The notes beneath the pieces were generated by a model. The model did not search any database, was not told the origin of the DNA, and was given only the letters and a program-made list of their open reading frames with translations. A stretch of 64,000 nucleotides of DNA from an uncultured Gammaproteobacteria bacterium (GTDB lineage Bacteria; Pseudomonadota; Gammaproteobacteria; PS1; Pseudothioglobaceae). The translations under genes and the position numbers were made by a program. Of this stretch, positions 38,271 to 47,757 are shown one piece after another. The DNA lies in contig CAJVZH010000005.1 in assembly GCA_913020715.1 (NCBI GenBank), positions 1 through 64,000 of the forward strand, in the 5' to 3' direction. Position 1 is the first letter of the stretch; every line of letters begins with the position of its first letter.

Positions 38271-39103
38271 AGTTTCGCTTTATAAGCCACTAATGTATTT
38301 TCAAGCAATGTAGCAATCGTCATTGGACCAACACCACCAGGTACCGGTGTAATTCCTGCTGCTTTGCCTTTGATTGCATCAAAGTCAACATCGCCACAAA
38401 GTGTGCCGTCATCCAATCTATTAATACCAACATCGATCACGATTGCGCCATCTTTGACCCAGTCACCTTTAACAAACTTAGGAATACCAACACCCGCGAC
38501 AACAATATCCGCTTGTCGAACTTTGCCTGCTACGTCTTGTGTTTTAGAGTTACAAATAGTAACCGTACCTCGTGCGTTTAACAATTCCATAGCCATCGGA
38601 CGACCGACAATATTTGACGCACCAATGACCACACAATTCTTACCCATCACATCAACACCCGCTGATGCCAACATAGTCATCACACCTTGAGGCGTACAAG
38701 GACGCAAGTAAGGCTTGTTCTGCATTAGCTTGCCAATATTTTCACTGCAAAAACCATCAACATCTTTCAGTGGTGAAATGCGCTCCAAAACTTTGTTAGA
38801 ATCAATATGCTTTGGTAATGGTAATTGCACCAAAATACCATCAATATTCGGATTATCGTTTAGACGATCCACTTCAAGCAGCAACTCTTCTTCGGTGATA
38901 TTTTCAGATTTTTTAATTTTGTCCGAATAAAAGCCAGCTTCAATACACGCTAACTCTTTGTTGCGAACATAAACGCGCGACGCAGGGTCTTCGCCAACTA
39001 AGATAACAGCCAAACCAGGTGGGCGATCTAGTGTTTTTACCTCTTCAGCAATTTTACCTCTTAAATCTTTGGCAATTTTTTTGCCATCAATGATGTTATC
39101 CAT
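38267..39103 (-). CDS. folD: Methylenetetrahydrofolate dehydrogenase/cyclohydrolase
   Basis: 278 residues. [14 protein letters not shown] carries the catalytic Lys; [37 protein letters not shown] and [17 protein letters not shown] (NADP) are FolD signatures; [18 protein letters not shown] ends it. It interconverts methylene- and formyl-THF. Its start overlaps the end of the kdsB pseudogene by 8 nt, an operon remnant. It would serve one-carbon units from demethylation and MetF. Confidence 0.96.
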   Translation of the reverse strand: MDNIIDGKKIAKDLRGKIAEEVKTLDRPPGLAVILVGEDPASRVYVRNKELACIEAGFYSDKIKKSENITEEELLLEVDRLNDNPNIDGILVQLPLPKHIDSNKVLERISPLKDVDGFCSENIGKLMQNKPYLRPCTPQGVMTMLASAGVDVMGKNCVVIGASNIVGRPMAMELLNARGTVTICNSKTQDVAGKVRQADIVVAGVGIPKFVKGDWVKDGAIVIDVGINRLDDGTLCGDVDFDAIKGKAAGITPVPGGVGPMTIATLLENTLVAYKAKL

Positions 39104-39835
39104 TTTTAAGTTCCTTTATAACTTTATCTAAATCGTGTTGTGTGTCAACGCCAAAGCCCATCGGGCCGTAAGCTGGGGCGACGTGAATGTCAAAACCCTC
39201 GTTCAAACTTGTTAATTGTTCTAGTTTTTCAGCCCCTTCAAGACGCGAACTACTCAACTGTGCACATTGGTTTAAAAAGCCAGCTCGATACGCATAGATA
39301 CCAATGTGGCGATTACAAAGCCCCAAGCCTAATTCTTGCGCGTTTCGAAACGCAGGAATTGGCGATCTTGAGAAGTACATCGCTTTGCCGCGCATATTAT
39401 ATACAACTTTGACGCAATTTGGATCAAAGCCGAGGTATCTGTCTCTATCTGCTCGCACAATGTAGCCATATCCATCTTGCTTTCATCAAGATTTTTAGCC
39501 ACTTGATCAATGACAACAGGGCTTAACATCGGCTCATCGCCTTGCACATTAACGACAATCTCATCATTTGCAAAACTCAATACTTCCACTGCCTCAGCAA
39601 TCCTTGAAGTGCCCTAAATATGGCTGTCGCTTGTTAAGCATGCTTCTTCGTCAAAAGCCTTAGCAATATCACTAACCCTTTCGTCATCTGTGGCAATATT
39701 GACGCGCTTGGCCGCGCTCAACATTGCGTTTGAATAAGTGTGCTCAATGAGTGTTTTACCGTGAATATTCTTGAGCAGTTTTCCCGGTAAACGGGCAGAA
39801 TTGTATCTGGCAGGAATGACAACAGAAAAGTCCAT
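39096..39835 (-). pseudogene. kdsB: kdsB, broken (CMP-KDO synthetase)
   Basis: Fragments in order rebuild a full-length KdsB: VVIPARYNSARLPGKLL (nucleotide loop), VNVQGDEPMLSPVVI, KAMYFSRSPIPA, HIGIYAYRAGFL and GFGVDTQHDLDKV. Lesion one: TAG at 39614-39616 replaces the Ser of the conserved SGT after SDSHI. Lesion two: one base is missing around 39,440 (probably a T run in the FDPN codons), shifting the frame between MATLCEQIE and PNCVKVV. Only 73 residues could be made from the original ATG. The gene is still in its old place, TAATG-coupled to the trm112-like gene. The frameshift could be a read error; the nonsense codon less likely. Confidence 0.85.
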
Positions 39836-40005
39836 TACGCCTTGGATTGTAGCTCCCGAGCCTCTTCAACTAGAAGAACAGGGATACCGTCTTGGATTGG
39901 GTACGCCAACTGGCTTTTTTCACAAATAAGCTCATCACCCACTTGCAACAATGGGCCATTACATTGTGGACAAACCAACATCTTCAGTAAGTTTTTATCG
40001 ATCAT
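39835..40005 (-). CDS. ycaR: Trm112-family protein (YcaR)
   Basis: 56 residues, too short for most gene scans. MIDKNLLKMLVCPQCNGPLL with the CPxC pair, and a YPIQDGIPVLLVEEA ending are exactly the Trm112/YcaR family (UPF0434), zinc-like small proteins. The ATG overlaps the lpxK stop (ATGA) and its TAA overlaps the kdsB ATG (TAATG), the conserved lpxK-ycaR-kdsB order. It stays intact although kdsB is broken. Confidence 0.93.
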   Translation of the reverse strand: MIDKNLLKMLVCPQCNGPLLQVGDELICEKSQLAYPIQDGIPVLLVEEARELQSKA

Positions 40006-40964
40006 AGTTTAGACTCCAATTGCTGATAGAAATCATGGCTTAATTCAGCATTAACCGCCAAATACCACATCTGACTGGTCGCAAAAGACCTACATTTTAC
40101 ACAATCCTTAGAAGTCATTAAGATCGGATACTCTTCGTCAAAGCTCAAGTCTTTGCTTGTAAAGGCGTGATGATCGGAGAAAGGCTTTTGCACAACATCA
40201 ATTTCTAAAGCCTCTAGAGAGGCGAAAAACCGCTCTGGCTTGGCAATGCCAGCAACACCATAACAGCGTGTCGCTTTAAAGCCATTCAGAGATTTTATCT
40301 CGCCTGTCACTACATTCATGAATTGCTTCGCCACAAGGTGACTCGCAATCTCATCGTCACCGCCATTACTGATAACGATATCAACCGACAACAATCGAGA
40401 GGGCAACTCCCGAAGAGGGCCAGCCGGAAGCAGTAAACCATTACCCAATCCACTAACAGCGTCAACAACGGCTATTTCAATTTGCCTGCCCATGGCGTAA
40501 TGTTGCAAGCCGTCATCACTAATGATGATATCGGCCAAATTATGCTCGGTTAAATATTGCACTGCCAGTGAGCGCTTTCTTGCCACAACAACTTTTGCCC
40601 TAGTTTCGCTGGCAATGAGTGCTGGCTCATCGCCGCATTCTGAAGATTTAGTAGAATCTACTACCAACAGTACATCTTGCTCATACTTCCCGCCATAACC
40701 CCTAGAGACAACACCCACTCGCTTTCCTTGTTGCTCGAAATAATGACAAAGAGCAATCACAATCGGTGTCTTACCGCTACCGCCAACGGTAATATTACCC
40801 ACCACAATCACCGGTATTGTTGAACGGTAGGCTTTCAATACGCCTAATTTATAACAGTAAAACCTGAGTCGACTAACGACAAAAAAGACAACAGACAAAG
40901 GCAACAAAAAAAGGTTTGTTAAGCGTACTTTATTAAAATTAACAATCCTTGATAGGTTGGACAT
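40002..40964 (-). CDS. lpxK: Tetraacyldisaccharide 4'-kinase
   Basis: 320 residues. An N-terminal membrane segment (LFLLPLSVVFFVVSRLRFY), the P-loop GNITVGGSGKTPIVIAL, VVSRGYGGKY, DEPALIA, IISDDGLQHYAMGR (catalytic Asp/His) and the LPAGPLRELPSRL stretch are LpxK. It phosphorylates the lipid A precursor to lipid IVA at the inner membrane, the step before KDO transfer. It looks fully intact, unlike kdsA and kdsB. Confidence 0.95.
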   Translation of the reverse strand: MSNLSRIVNFNKVRLTNLFLLPLSVVFFVVSRLRFYCYKLGVLKAYRSTIPVIVVGNITVGGSGKTPIVIALCHYFEQQGKRVGVVSRGYGGKYEQDVLLVVDSTKSSECGDEPALIASETRAKVVVARKRSLAVQYLTEHNLADIIISDDGLQHYAMGRQIEIAVVDAVSGLGNGLLLPAGPLRELPSRLLSVDIVISNGGDDEIASHLVAKQFMNVVTGEIKSLNGFKATRCYGVAGIAKPERFFASLEALEIDVVQKPFSDHHAFTSKDLSFDEEYPILMTSKDCVKCRSFATSQMWYLAVNAELSHDFYQQLESKL

Positions 40965-41017
40965 ATTCGAAGCTTTTATTACCTTAAATAGAGGAATTAT
41001 GACAAAATATTGCCACC

Positions 41018-42256
41018 ATGAGTGTTGAATTTCATATTTCCAACCAATATTTACGATCCAATCGAAAAAAAGGCTTTGTTTCCTTTATTTCGGGCGTTTC
41101 GATGATAGGTCTCGTCCTAGCGGTAATGGCGCTGATAACTGTATTATCGGTGATGAATGGTTTTCATAGCGAGCTTAGAAATCGGGTCTTAGACGCCATT
41201 TCTCATGGCTACATTACTGGCAACGATCAAACACTTACTGATTGGCAACAGCTGCACGACGCTATCAATGAGCAACCTCGCATATTAGCTTCATCGCCCT
41301 ACGTAGAAGACTTCGCTCTAATGACATCCAAAGGCGCTTCACAAGGCGTTAGCGTTAGAGGAATTGTCAGCAAATTAGAGCTGGAAACATCGGGGCTATT
41401 AGGTGATATTAAATACGGCGAGTTAGCGCTCTCAGCAGGGACAAAATCAACGTTGATTGGCGTCGGCCTAGCAAGCTCATTGGGGGTGGGTATTGGTAGT
41501 TCGATCAGTCTAATTGCGCCCAGTAATAACAATGCCGGCATGCTTATCCCAAAATCCGAGCGCTTTAAAGTGGTGGGTATATTTAACGCGGGCCTTAATG
41601 AATACAATAACAGCCTAGCCTTTATACACCTAAATCATGCACAAGCGTTATTTAGCATGGATGAACGTATTTCGGGCATTCGACTGAAAGTGGATGATAT
41701 TTTCGAGGCCGATAAAATCAGCGCTGAAGTTGTGGCAGCGATCGGTAAGCAGGATTATATTGCCGTCGATTGGATGCAGCAAAAGCGCAACTTTATTCGC
41801 GCACTTAATCTTGAAAAACAAATGATAGCCATTGTGCTGTCACTTATTATTGCCGTAGCGGCCTTTAATATTGTCTCAATGATGGTGATGGTGGTGACGG
41901 ACAAAAAATCCGATATTGCCATTCTCAGGACGATCGGCATGACGCCTAGGCGTATTGTAAAAATCTTTTTCTACCAAGCCGTTAGCATTGGACTGATTGG
42001 TATCTTCATCGGTGTCGTCCTGGGCTTGCTGCTAGCTAGTAATATTGAAGGGGTTGTTTCAGCCATTGAATCTATTTTGGGTTTTCAGTTTTTCCCAACC
42101 GATGTTTTTTATATTAACCGCTTCCCATCCGAAATAAAAATGAGCGACGTCGCCAATGTCGCCATTGGCGCATTCATACTCGTTCTCATCGCCGCAATCT
42201 ATCCGGCAAGACGTGCAGGAAAAGTGCAAATATCTGAAGTGCTGCGCTATGAGTAA
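41018..42256 (+). CDS. Lipoprotein-release ABC permease LolC/LolE (single, LolF-like)
   Basis: 412 residues. HISNQYLRSNRKKGFVSFISGVSMIGLVLAVMAL opens with the first span; a large periplasmic MacB-like domain (about 50-270); then three spans and the FtsX-type ending ILRTIGMTPRRIVKIFFYQA and AIYPARRAG. With LolD it extracts outer-membrane lipoproteins. Only one LolC/E gene lies here before lolD, and the next gene is not a LolE, so a homodimeric LolF arrangement is plausible; a second copy elsewhere cannot be excluded. Confidence 0.9.
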   Translation: MSVEFHISNQYLRSNRKKGFVSFISGVSMIGLVLAVMALITVLSVMNGFHSELRNRVLDAISHGYITGNDQTLTDWQQLHDAINEQPRILASSPYVEDFALMTSKGASQGVSVRGIVSKLELETSGLLGDIKYGELALSAGTKSTLIGVGLASSLGVGIGSSISLIAPSNNNAGMLIPKSERFKVVGIFNAGLNEYNNSLAFIHLNHAQALFSMDERISGIRLKVDDIFEADKISAEVVAAIGKQDYIAVDWMQQKRNFIRALNLEKQMIAIVLSLIIAVAAFNIVSMMVMVVTDKKSDIAILRTIGMTPRRIVKIFFYQAVSIGLIGIFIGVVLGLLLASNIEGVVSAIESILGFQFFPTDVFYINRFPSEIKMSDVANVAIGAFILVLIAAIYPARRAGKVQISEVLRYE

Positions 42257-42926
42257 TTTATTTGAATGCCACGCCCTGGGATTTTCTTACGGCGCTGATG
42301 CAGGCAAAACCCAGGTATTAGATAATATTGACTTTTCAATGAAACCTGGCGAATCCGTGGCGATTTTAGGTCAGTCGGGTTGTGGAAAATCCACCCTACT
42401 GAATTTGATTGCAGGGCTTGATACACCAACCTCAGGTGAAGTACTGATCAACAACACCAAGCTCTATTCCCTGAATGAGAACGCAAGAACAAAGCTTCGA
42501 GCCAACACCTTTGGTTTTGTTTACCAATTTCACCACTTGCTGCGTGACTTTAGCGCTCTAGATAATGTCGCCTTGCCACTGCTTATTAGGGGTGATGACA
42601 AGAAAGGCGCCTTACAAAATGCAAAAGACTTGCTGCAGAAAATAGGTCTTGAACATCGCCAACAACACAAACCGGGCGAACTCTCAGGCGGTGAGCGCCA
42701 AAGAGTAGCCATTGCCAGAGCAATGATTACTGAGCCAGCATGTCTTATCGCAGACGAACCAACAGGTAATCTTGACGCCCACAGCGCCTCGGAGACACTG
42801 TCCTTATTGTTGAAACTTAATTATGAAAGCCAATCCTCGCTACTGATTGTGACCCATGATCAAGCGATTGCCAATAAAATGGATAGAATTCTGACACTTG
42901 ACAATAAAACACTAAACACGGTATGA
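42249..42926 (+). CDS. lolD: Lipoprotein-release ABC ATPase
   Basis: 225 residues from the ATG at 42249 (overlapping the permease stop by 8 nt; the longer upstream frame is rejected). Walker A GQSGCGKST, signature LSGGERQRVAIARAM, Walker B CLIADEPTGNLD and H-loop LLIVTHD; FVYQFHHLLRDFSALDNVALP is typical of LolD. It energises lipoprotein release. Its stop overlaps the next gene's ATG. Confidence 0.95.
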   Translation: MSNLFECHALGFSYGADAGKTQVLDNIDFSMKPGESVAILGQSGCGKSTLLNLIAGLDTPTSGEVLINNTKLYSLNENARTKLRANTFGFVYQFHHLLRDFSALDNVALPLLIRGDDKKGALQNAKDLLQKIGLEHRQQHKPGELSGGERQRVAIARAMITEPACLIADEPTGNLDAHSASETLSLLLKLNYESQSSLLIVTHDQAIANKMDRILTLDNKTLNTV

Positions 42927-43426
42927 AACTTAACCAATTAGAACTTAGCTACTCCCCTGAACACGATCGTCTGATTTTGCGTATCGGCACAACGACCGAC
43001 GAAATCATACAATTGTTTTTTACCAGACGATTTATCCATGTTTTTTGGCCAGTTCTACAACAAGCGATTGGCGCACTAGATAGTGAATATATTGCTGAAT
43101 CAGCCTCCGATGAAGCCAAAAATAAACCATCAGGAACCGGCGCTATCGGCCATAACGACGAATCTTTCGAGCTAAACGCAGGTTTACTTACAGGCGATGA
43201 AGCTGTGTTAATCACAAGCTTTGGTCTTAACTACAAAAGCGAAGGTATCACCGAATTTAGCTTTACCGGCATTGACGGAGTCGTTGTGACGCTGAACTTA
43301 AACCAAGGCCTCATCGACAGCCTTTCTAGCCTCATTGAACAAATCACACCTAAAATTGAATGGGATATGAACCTTGACGAACTGGAAGTCGAGCCCGCTA
43401 GCGAAGATGACAGGGTTATCCACTAA
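42923..43426 (+). CDS. Conserved-looking unknown protein linked to lolD
   Basis: 167 residues, ATG overlapping the lolD stop by 4 nt, so translationally coupled. No signal peptide or membrane span; hydrophilic, acidic end (DELEVEPASEDD). The N-terminus NQLELSYSPEHDRLILRIG and the segment RRFIHVFWPVLQQAIGAL suggest a compact beta/alpha fold. I do not recognise the family. Its link to Lol export is only positional. Confidence 0.75.
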   Translation: MKLNQLELSYSPEHDRLILRIGTTTDEIIQLFFTRRFIHVFWPVLQQAIGALDSEYIAESASDEAKNKPSGTGAIGHNDESFELNAGLLTGDEAVLITSFGLNYKSEGITEFSFTGIDGVVVTLNLNQGLIDSLSSLIEQITPKIEWDMNLDELEVEPASEDDRVIH

Positions 43427-43591
43427 ATAGTGTAAATATGGGCATGCTCCTATTGTCAAACACCTGCCGTGTCTATAAGCGCGCTGCATCAATCGCACAG
43501 ATTCCTTCCCCATTAATGCAGCTCGGGCGAACTGCAGTAAAATAAAGAACTTTCGCCTTTAACAAGGCCGGTAATAAGTTTTTTAAATATG

Positions 43592-44893
43592 TCAGGACAG
43601 AAATTGAATCATAATACCTGCAGCAATTGCAGATCCAATAACACCAGCAACATTCGGGCCCATCGCATGCATTAACAAGAAGTTGTGCGGATTGGACTCA
43701 AGACCCACTTTATTTGACACTCGAGCTGCCATCGGTACGGCAGAAACACCTGCCGATCCAATCAGTGGGTTAATTTTAGTCTTGCTGAAGACATTCATCA
43801 GCTTAGCCATTAGCAAGCCACACATTGTACCAATCGCGAAAGCCACCATTCCCAAGGATAAAATACCCAAGGTTTCAACTTTCAAAAACTCACTTGCAAT
43901 CAATTTAGAGCCTACCGCTAGACCCAGGAAGATTGTAACTATGTTGATAAGTGCATTTTGCGTTGTGTCGCTTAAGCGATCTACAACACCACACTCCTTC
44001 ATTAAGTTACCAAAAGCAAACATACCAAGAAGTGGGGCCGCATCAGGTAACAACAAACCAACCAGCAACAACAGCAAAACAGGGAAAACAACCTTTTCGA
44101 TTTTTGACACTTCACGAAGTTGTACCATTTGAATTTGGCGTTCTTTTTCCGTGGTAAAGAGTTTCATGATTGGTGGCTGGATTAATGGCACAAGCGCCAT
44201 ATAAGAATATGAAGCTACCGCAATTGCGCCCAATAATTCAGGAGCCAGCTTTGAGGCAACATAAATCGATGTTGGGCCGTCTGCACCGCCAATAATGCCA
44301 ATCGCAGCCGCCTGCTCCAAACTAAAGTCAAAGATACCCATAGTTGTAAGCGCGATAGCGCCAAGAAGGGTGGCAAAAATACCAAACTGCGCGGCAGCGC
44401 CAAGCAGTAATGTCTTTGGATTGGCTAATAGTGGACCAAAGTCTGTCATAGCACCCACGCCCATAAAGATAATCAGAGGCGCCGCACCACTGGCAATCGC
44501 AATACTATAAAACGTATAGAGCATACCGTCTTTATAGCCCATATCGTTAACAGTTTGCACAATCAAAGTATGTGTGGCGCTTGAGCTTTCTTGAAAGGCA
44601 CTATAAATTTCGGAGTCGGCTTCAGTGCCGACTAAGTTCAAATTGCTGGCTAATACACGTAAGACTTCTGGGTCTGCCGCATAAATTGCACTACCAACCG
44701 CAGAAAGAGCCAAGCCAGCGCCAGGGATGTTACTCAATATTGCGCCAAATCCAATCGGCAATAACAATAAAGGTTCAAACTTTTTAACAATCGCAAGGTA
44801 TAACAATAAGAGGCCGATTAATAGCATAAAGCCCGAGCCAATATCTAACTGATAAAGACCAGAGTTTTCCCACAGTATAAGTAAATTATTCAT
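43592..44893 (-). CDS. oadB: Sodium-pumping decarboxylase, beta subunit
   Basis: 433 residues, many spans. [56 protein letters not shown] and the C-terminal [14 protein letters not shown] are the OadB/MmdB/GcdB signatures, with the sodium-binding Asp in GGADGPT. It couples decarboxylation of carboxybiotin to Na+ export. It lies last in oadGAB. By itself the beta subunit cannot tell oxaloacetate from methylmalonyl- or glutaconyl-CoA pumps; OadA does. Confidence 0.95.
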   Translation of the reverse strand: MNNLLILWENSGLYQLDIGSGFMLLIGLLLLYLAIVKKFEPLLLLPIGFGAILSNIPGAGLALSAVGSAIYAADPEVLRVLASNLNLVGTEADSEIYSAFQESSSATHTLIVQTVNDMGYKDGMLYTFYSIAIASGAAPLIIFMGVGAMTDFGPLLANPKTLLLGAAAQFGIFATLLGAIALTTMGIFDFSLEQAAAIGIIGGADGPTSIYVASKLAPELLGAIAVASYSYMALVPLIQPPIMKLFTTEKERQIQMVQLREVSKIEKVVFPVLLLLLVGLLLPDAAPLLGMFAFGNLMKECGVVDRLSDTTQNALINIVTIFLGLAVGSKLIASEFLKVETLGILSLGMVAFAIGTMCGLLMAKLMNVFSKTKINPLIGSAGVSAVPMAARVSNKVGLESNPHNFLLMHAMGPNVAGVIGSAIAAGIMIQFLS

Positions 44894-44899
44894 AATTGA

Positions 44900-46684
44900 T
44901 TAAGCCAAAGATATTAATGCCTGACCAACTGAAACCTGGTCACCATCTTTAACTTTGACAGCAACGACTGTGCCAGAGCGGGCAGCCTTAATTTCAGTTT
45001 CCATTTTCATCGCCTCTAAAATAACGAGCGTATCGCCCTCATTAACTTGTTGATTTGGCGAGACCAAGATCTTCCAAATATTGCCTGCAAGCGGTGCGCC
45101 TACATCTTCAGCATCACCAACTGGGGTGGCTTGAGGCGCGCCAGCCGCTTGAGGTGCGTTACTCGCCTGGCCTGCGACTTGGACGGAAGAAATATCGCCG
45201 CCCGCCTTAACTTCAACGACATAATCTTGGCCATTGTGCGTTACAGTATAAACACCGTCTTCTTTTGGACCTTCACTTGGCGCTTGTGGTACAGGCTCAA
45301 AATAATCTGGATTATTGCGATTTTCTAAAAATTGAACACCTACTTGTGGGAAAAGGACATATGTCAATAAATCGTCAATTTTTTCATTCTCCAAAGTAAT
45401 GCCTTTTTCGGCAACTATTTTGTCAAACTCAGCTTCCAAGGCACTCATTTCAGGATCGATATTATCAGCAGGTCGGCATGTAATTGCTTCAGCACCATCA
45501 AGAACGCGCGCTTGCAATTCAGCATTGACGGGAGCTGGTGCCGCACCATATTCACCCTTCAGAACTCCTGCAGACTCTTTCGCAATTGATTTATAACGTT
45601 CGCCTAATAAAACATTCATTACCGCCTGTGTGCCGACAATTTGCGACGTTGGCGTAACCAGAGGGATAAAGCCAAGATCTTCTCTCACACGAGGAATCTC
45701 TTTAAGCACCTCGTCCATTCTGTCAAGGGCCTTATTCTCTTTCAGCTGACTCTCCATATTGGTTAACATGCCACCCGGAACTTGAGCTAGCAAAATACGG
45801 GGGTCGACACCTTTTAATGAGCCTTCAAATTTTGCATACTTAGCGCGCACTGGTCTAAAGTAGGCATCAATTTCTTCCAACTTTTCTAAGTCTAGCCCTG
45901 TCTTGCGTGGACCATGATCTAAGATTGAAACCACAGCATTGGTAGCAGAGTGACCATAAGTCATACTCATTGAGGCAATCGCCGTATCAACGCGATCAAT
46001 ACCCGCTTCAATAGACTTAAGAATCGTGGCAGTTGATAAACCTGTAGTTGCGTGTGCATGGAGCTGGATTGGAATATCAACTGTAGCTTTTAACTTGGTA
46101 ACAAGATCAAAGGCAACATAAGGCTGCAATAAACCAGCCATATCCTTAATACAAAGTGAATGGGCGCCCATGTCTTCAATTCTCTTTGCCATATCCAGCC
46201 ACATTTGGGTTGTGTGAACCGGGCTGACAGTGTAAGAAAGAGTTCCTTGTGCATGTTGATCAGCCTTCACCGTTTGATCAATAGCTGTCTCCAGGTTGCG
46301 TACATCATTCATTGCATCAAAAATACGGAAAACACCAACACCGTTTTCAGCGCAGCGATCCACAAATTTACGAACCACGTCATCGCCATAATGACGATAG
46401 CCCAATAAATTTTGACCTCTAAGTAACATTTGCTGTGGTGTATTAGGCATAACTTTCTTAATCTCTCGGATTCTATCCCAAGGATCTTCACCCAAATAAC
46501 GAATGCACGAATCAAAAGTCGCGCCACCCCAAGACTCCATTGACCAGTAGCCGATCTTGTCTAATTTATCTGCAATCGGAAGCATGTCATCAATCCTCAT
46601 GCGCGTTGCAAAGAGTGACTGATGCGCGTCCCTAAGGACAAGTTCAGTAATTCCTACCGGTTTAGTATTTACTTTAGATGACAT
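44900..46684 (-). CDS. oadA: Oxaloacetate decarboxylase alpha subunit
   Basis: 594 residues. The carboxyltransferase barrel opens [17 protein letters not shown] and contains [17 protein letters not shown] and [11 protein letters not shown] (metal ligands); a PYC/OadA domain follows ([16 protein letters not shown]); a linker rich in Ala/Pro/Gln leads to the biotinyl domain with the biotinylated Lys560 in EAMKMET. It transfers CO2 from oxaloacetate to biotin, for decarboxylation by OadB. Six nt before oadB in the operon. A pyruvate-carboxylase B role is an alternative, but the oadG and oadB neighbours argue for the sodium pump. Confidence 0.95.
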   Translation of the reverse strand: MSSKVNTKPVGITELVLRDAHQSLFATRMRIDDMLPIADKLDKIGYWSMESWGGATFDSCIRYLGEDPWDRIREIKKVMPNTPQQMLLRGQNLLGYRHYGDDVVRKFVDRCAENGVGVFRIFDAMNDVRNLETAIDQTVKADQHAQGTLSYTVSPVHTTQMWLDMAKRIEDMGAHSLCIKDMAGLLQPYVAFDLVTKLKATVDIPIQLHAHATTGLSTATILKSIEAGIDRVDTAIASMSMTYGHSATNAVVSILDHGPRKTGLDLEKLEEIDAYFRPVRAKYAKFEGSLKGVDPRILLAQVPGGMLTNMESQLKENKALDRMDEVLKEIPRVREDLGFIPLVTPTSQIVGTQAVMNVLLGERYKSIAKESAGVLKGEYGAAPAPVNAELQARVLDGAEAITCRPADNIDPEMSALEAEFDKIVAEKGITLENEKIDDLLTYVLFPQVGVQFLENRNNPDYFEPVPQAPSEGPKEDGVYTVTHNGQDYVVEVKAGGDISSVQVAGQASNAPQAAGAPQATPVGDAEDVGAPLAGNIWKILVSPNQQVNEGDTLVILEAMKMETEIKAARSGTVVAVKVKDGDQVSVGQALISLA

Positions 46685-46687
46685 AAA

Positions 46688-46918
46688 TTAAGCTCCAGTG
46701 TGCATTTTGATTGCTTTTTTGATGATCGACATTGTATCCTCATCAATTGCATTTGTAGATTGAATTGACGATGCGCCAGCACTCGCAAGATTGGGTTGAA
46801 TTTTTTGAACAAGCCAAGACATTATGCTTGTTAAGAACACCATTAATGTTAAAAATACAAACACAAATCCCATGCCAAAGAGGGTTAGAGATAATGCTTC
46901 TGCTAAGAGATTTTCCAT
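46688..46918 (-). CDS. oadG: Oxaloacetate decarboxylase gamma subunit
   Basis: 76 residues. A single membrane span (SLTLFGMGFVFVFLTLMVFLTSIMSWLVQ) and a short cytoplasmic tail, ending KKAIKMHTGA, as in OadG, which tethers the alpha subunit to OadB. First gene of the operon, with an AGGAAAAG ribosome site and a promoter about 155 nt upstream. Confidence 0.88.
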   Translation of the reverse strand: MENLLAEALSLTLFGMGFVFVFLTLMVFLTSIMSWLVQKIQPNLASAGASSIQSTNAIDEDTMSIIKKAIKMHTGA

Positions 46919-47324
46919 TTTTACTTTTCCTAATAAATCATGAAACCATTAACGGCACTGTACTATCTTCTTATATTATTTACTTAAAGAGAGGGGCATC
47001 ATTACTGACTTCTCCGCCTGCTCCGTTTCGTTTTCAAGTTCAAGCGAAAACATGTATGAATAGCGACAACATTATAATATGTCGACGTCAATTAATCAAA
47101 CCAGAAGTTTCACAATGCGAATTATTAAATCTCCATCCGAATCTTAGTCCCGCTCTTGGTCTTTCACATCTCACATTTTGCTAGTTTTTTACGAAACTAC
47201 CGACAATGTTGACTTCTTTATGTTTCGTTATTGGCTGACTTAACCTGATCTCTTGCAATTCATACTCTGTACGGAATTCAAGCATAAAAAAAGACGCCCT
47301 AAGACGCCTCTAATTTAATATTAT
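46919..47324. other. Intergenic region between oadG and tRNA-Leu
   Basis: 400 bp with the oad promoter (47071-47099). I see no other gene; the frame 46765-47184 on the plus strand runs antisense through oadG and is not convincing. An 8-base direct repeat lies near the tRNA end. Confidence 0.55.
47071..47099 (-). promoter_or_regulatory. Promoter of oadGAB
   Basis: Minus strand: TTGATT (47094-47099), 17-nt spacer, perfect TATAAT (47071-47076). Predicted start near 47064 leaves a leader of about 145 nt before oadG. Confidence 0.5.
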
Positions 47325-47410
47325 GGTACCGCTGGACGGACTTGAACCGTCACTCCCGTAAAGGAATCGGATTTTGAATCCGACGTGTCTACCAATTCCA
47401 CCACAGCGGC
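47325..47410 (-). tRNA. tRNA-Leu(CAA)
   Basis: Acceptor GCCGCTG with CAGCGGT, anticodon arm TCGGA-TTCAAAA-TCCGA giving CAA (reads UUG), a long variable arm, T arm GACGGTTCAAGTCCGTC and an encoded CCA (47325-47327). It begins 11 nt after the infA stop and is probably cotranscribed. Confidence 0.97.
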
Positions 47411-47421
47411 AAAGGTTCGGC

Positions 47422-47640
47422 CTATTTATGCCTAAATGTAATTCTACCTTTGGTTAAATCATACGGGGTCATTTCAACCGTTACTTTGTCGCCCGGTAAG
47501 ATGCGAATATAGTGCTTACGAATTTTACCCGAGATATGCGCAAGAACACTATGCCCGTTTTCCAACTCAACGGTAAAAGTTGTGTTTGGCAGTTTCTCTT
47601 TAACCACGCCCTCTAATTCAATGTAATCACTCTTTGACAT
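47422..47640 (-). CDS. infA: Translation initiation factor IF-1
   Basis: 72 residues: [20 protein letters not shown], then [21 protein letters not shown] and [23 protein letters not shown] are textbook IF-1 (single S1-like OB fold). It binds the ribosomal A site during initiation. A promoter -10 (TATAAT, 47679-47684) lies about 40 nt upstream. Confidence 0.98.
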   Translation of the reverse strand: MSKSDYIELEGVVKEKLPNTTFTVELENGHSVLAHISGKIRKHYIRILPGDKVTVEMTPYDLTKGRITFRHK

Positions 47641-47757
47641 ACTTTGTTATATTTACTATTCACAAAAAAACAGGGGCAATTATACCTGACTAGTTAATTC
47701 ACTATTTGAAAGACTTCGATATATAAAATACGCCCTTCTGGATGCCTAAACACACTC

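Noticed and set aside
42156..42248. N-terminal extension of lolD
   Set aside because: It lies in the end of the permease gene; the ATG at 42249 gives a normal LolD start.
46765..47184. 139-residue plus-strand frame across oadG
   Set aside because: The first part is antisense to the real oadG, the rest low-grade; no ribosome site.
47292..47309. Possible terminator near tRNA-Leu made of two AAGACGCC copies
   Set aside because: The copies are direct, not inverted, so they cannot pair into a stem.
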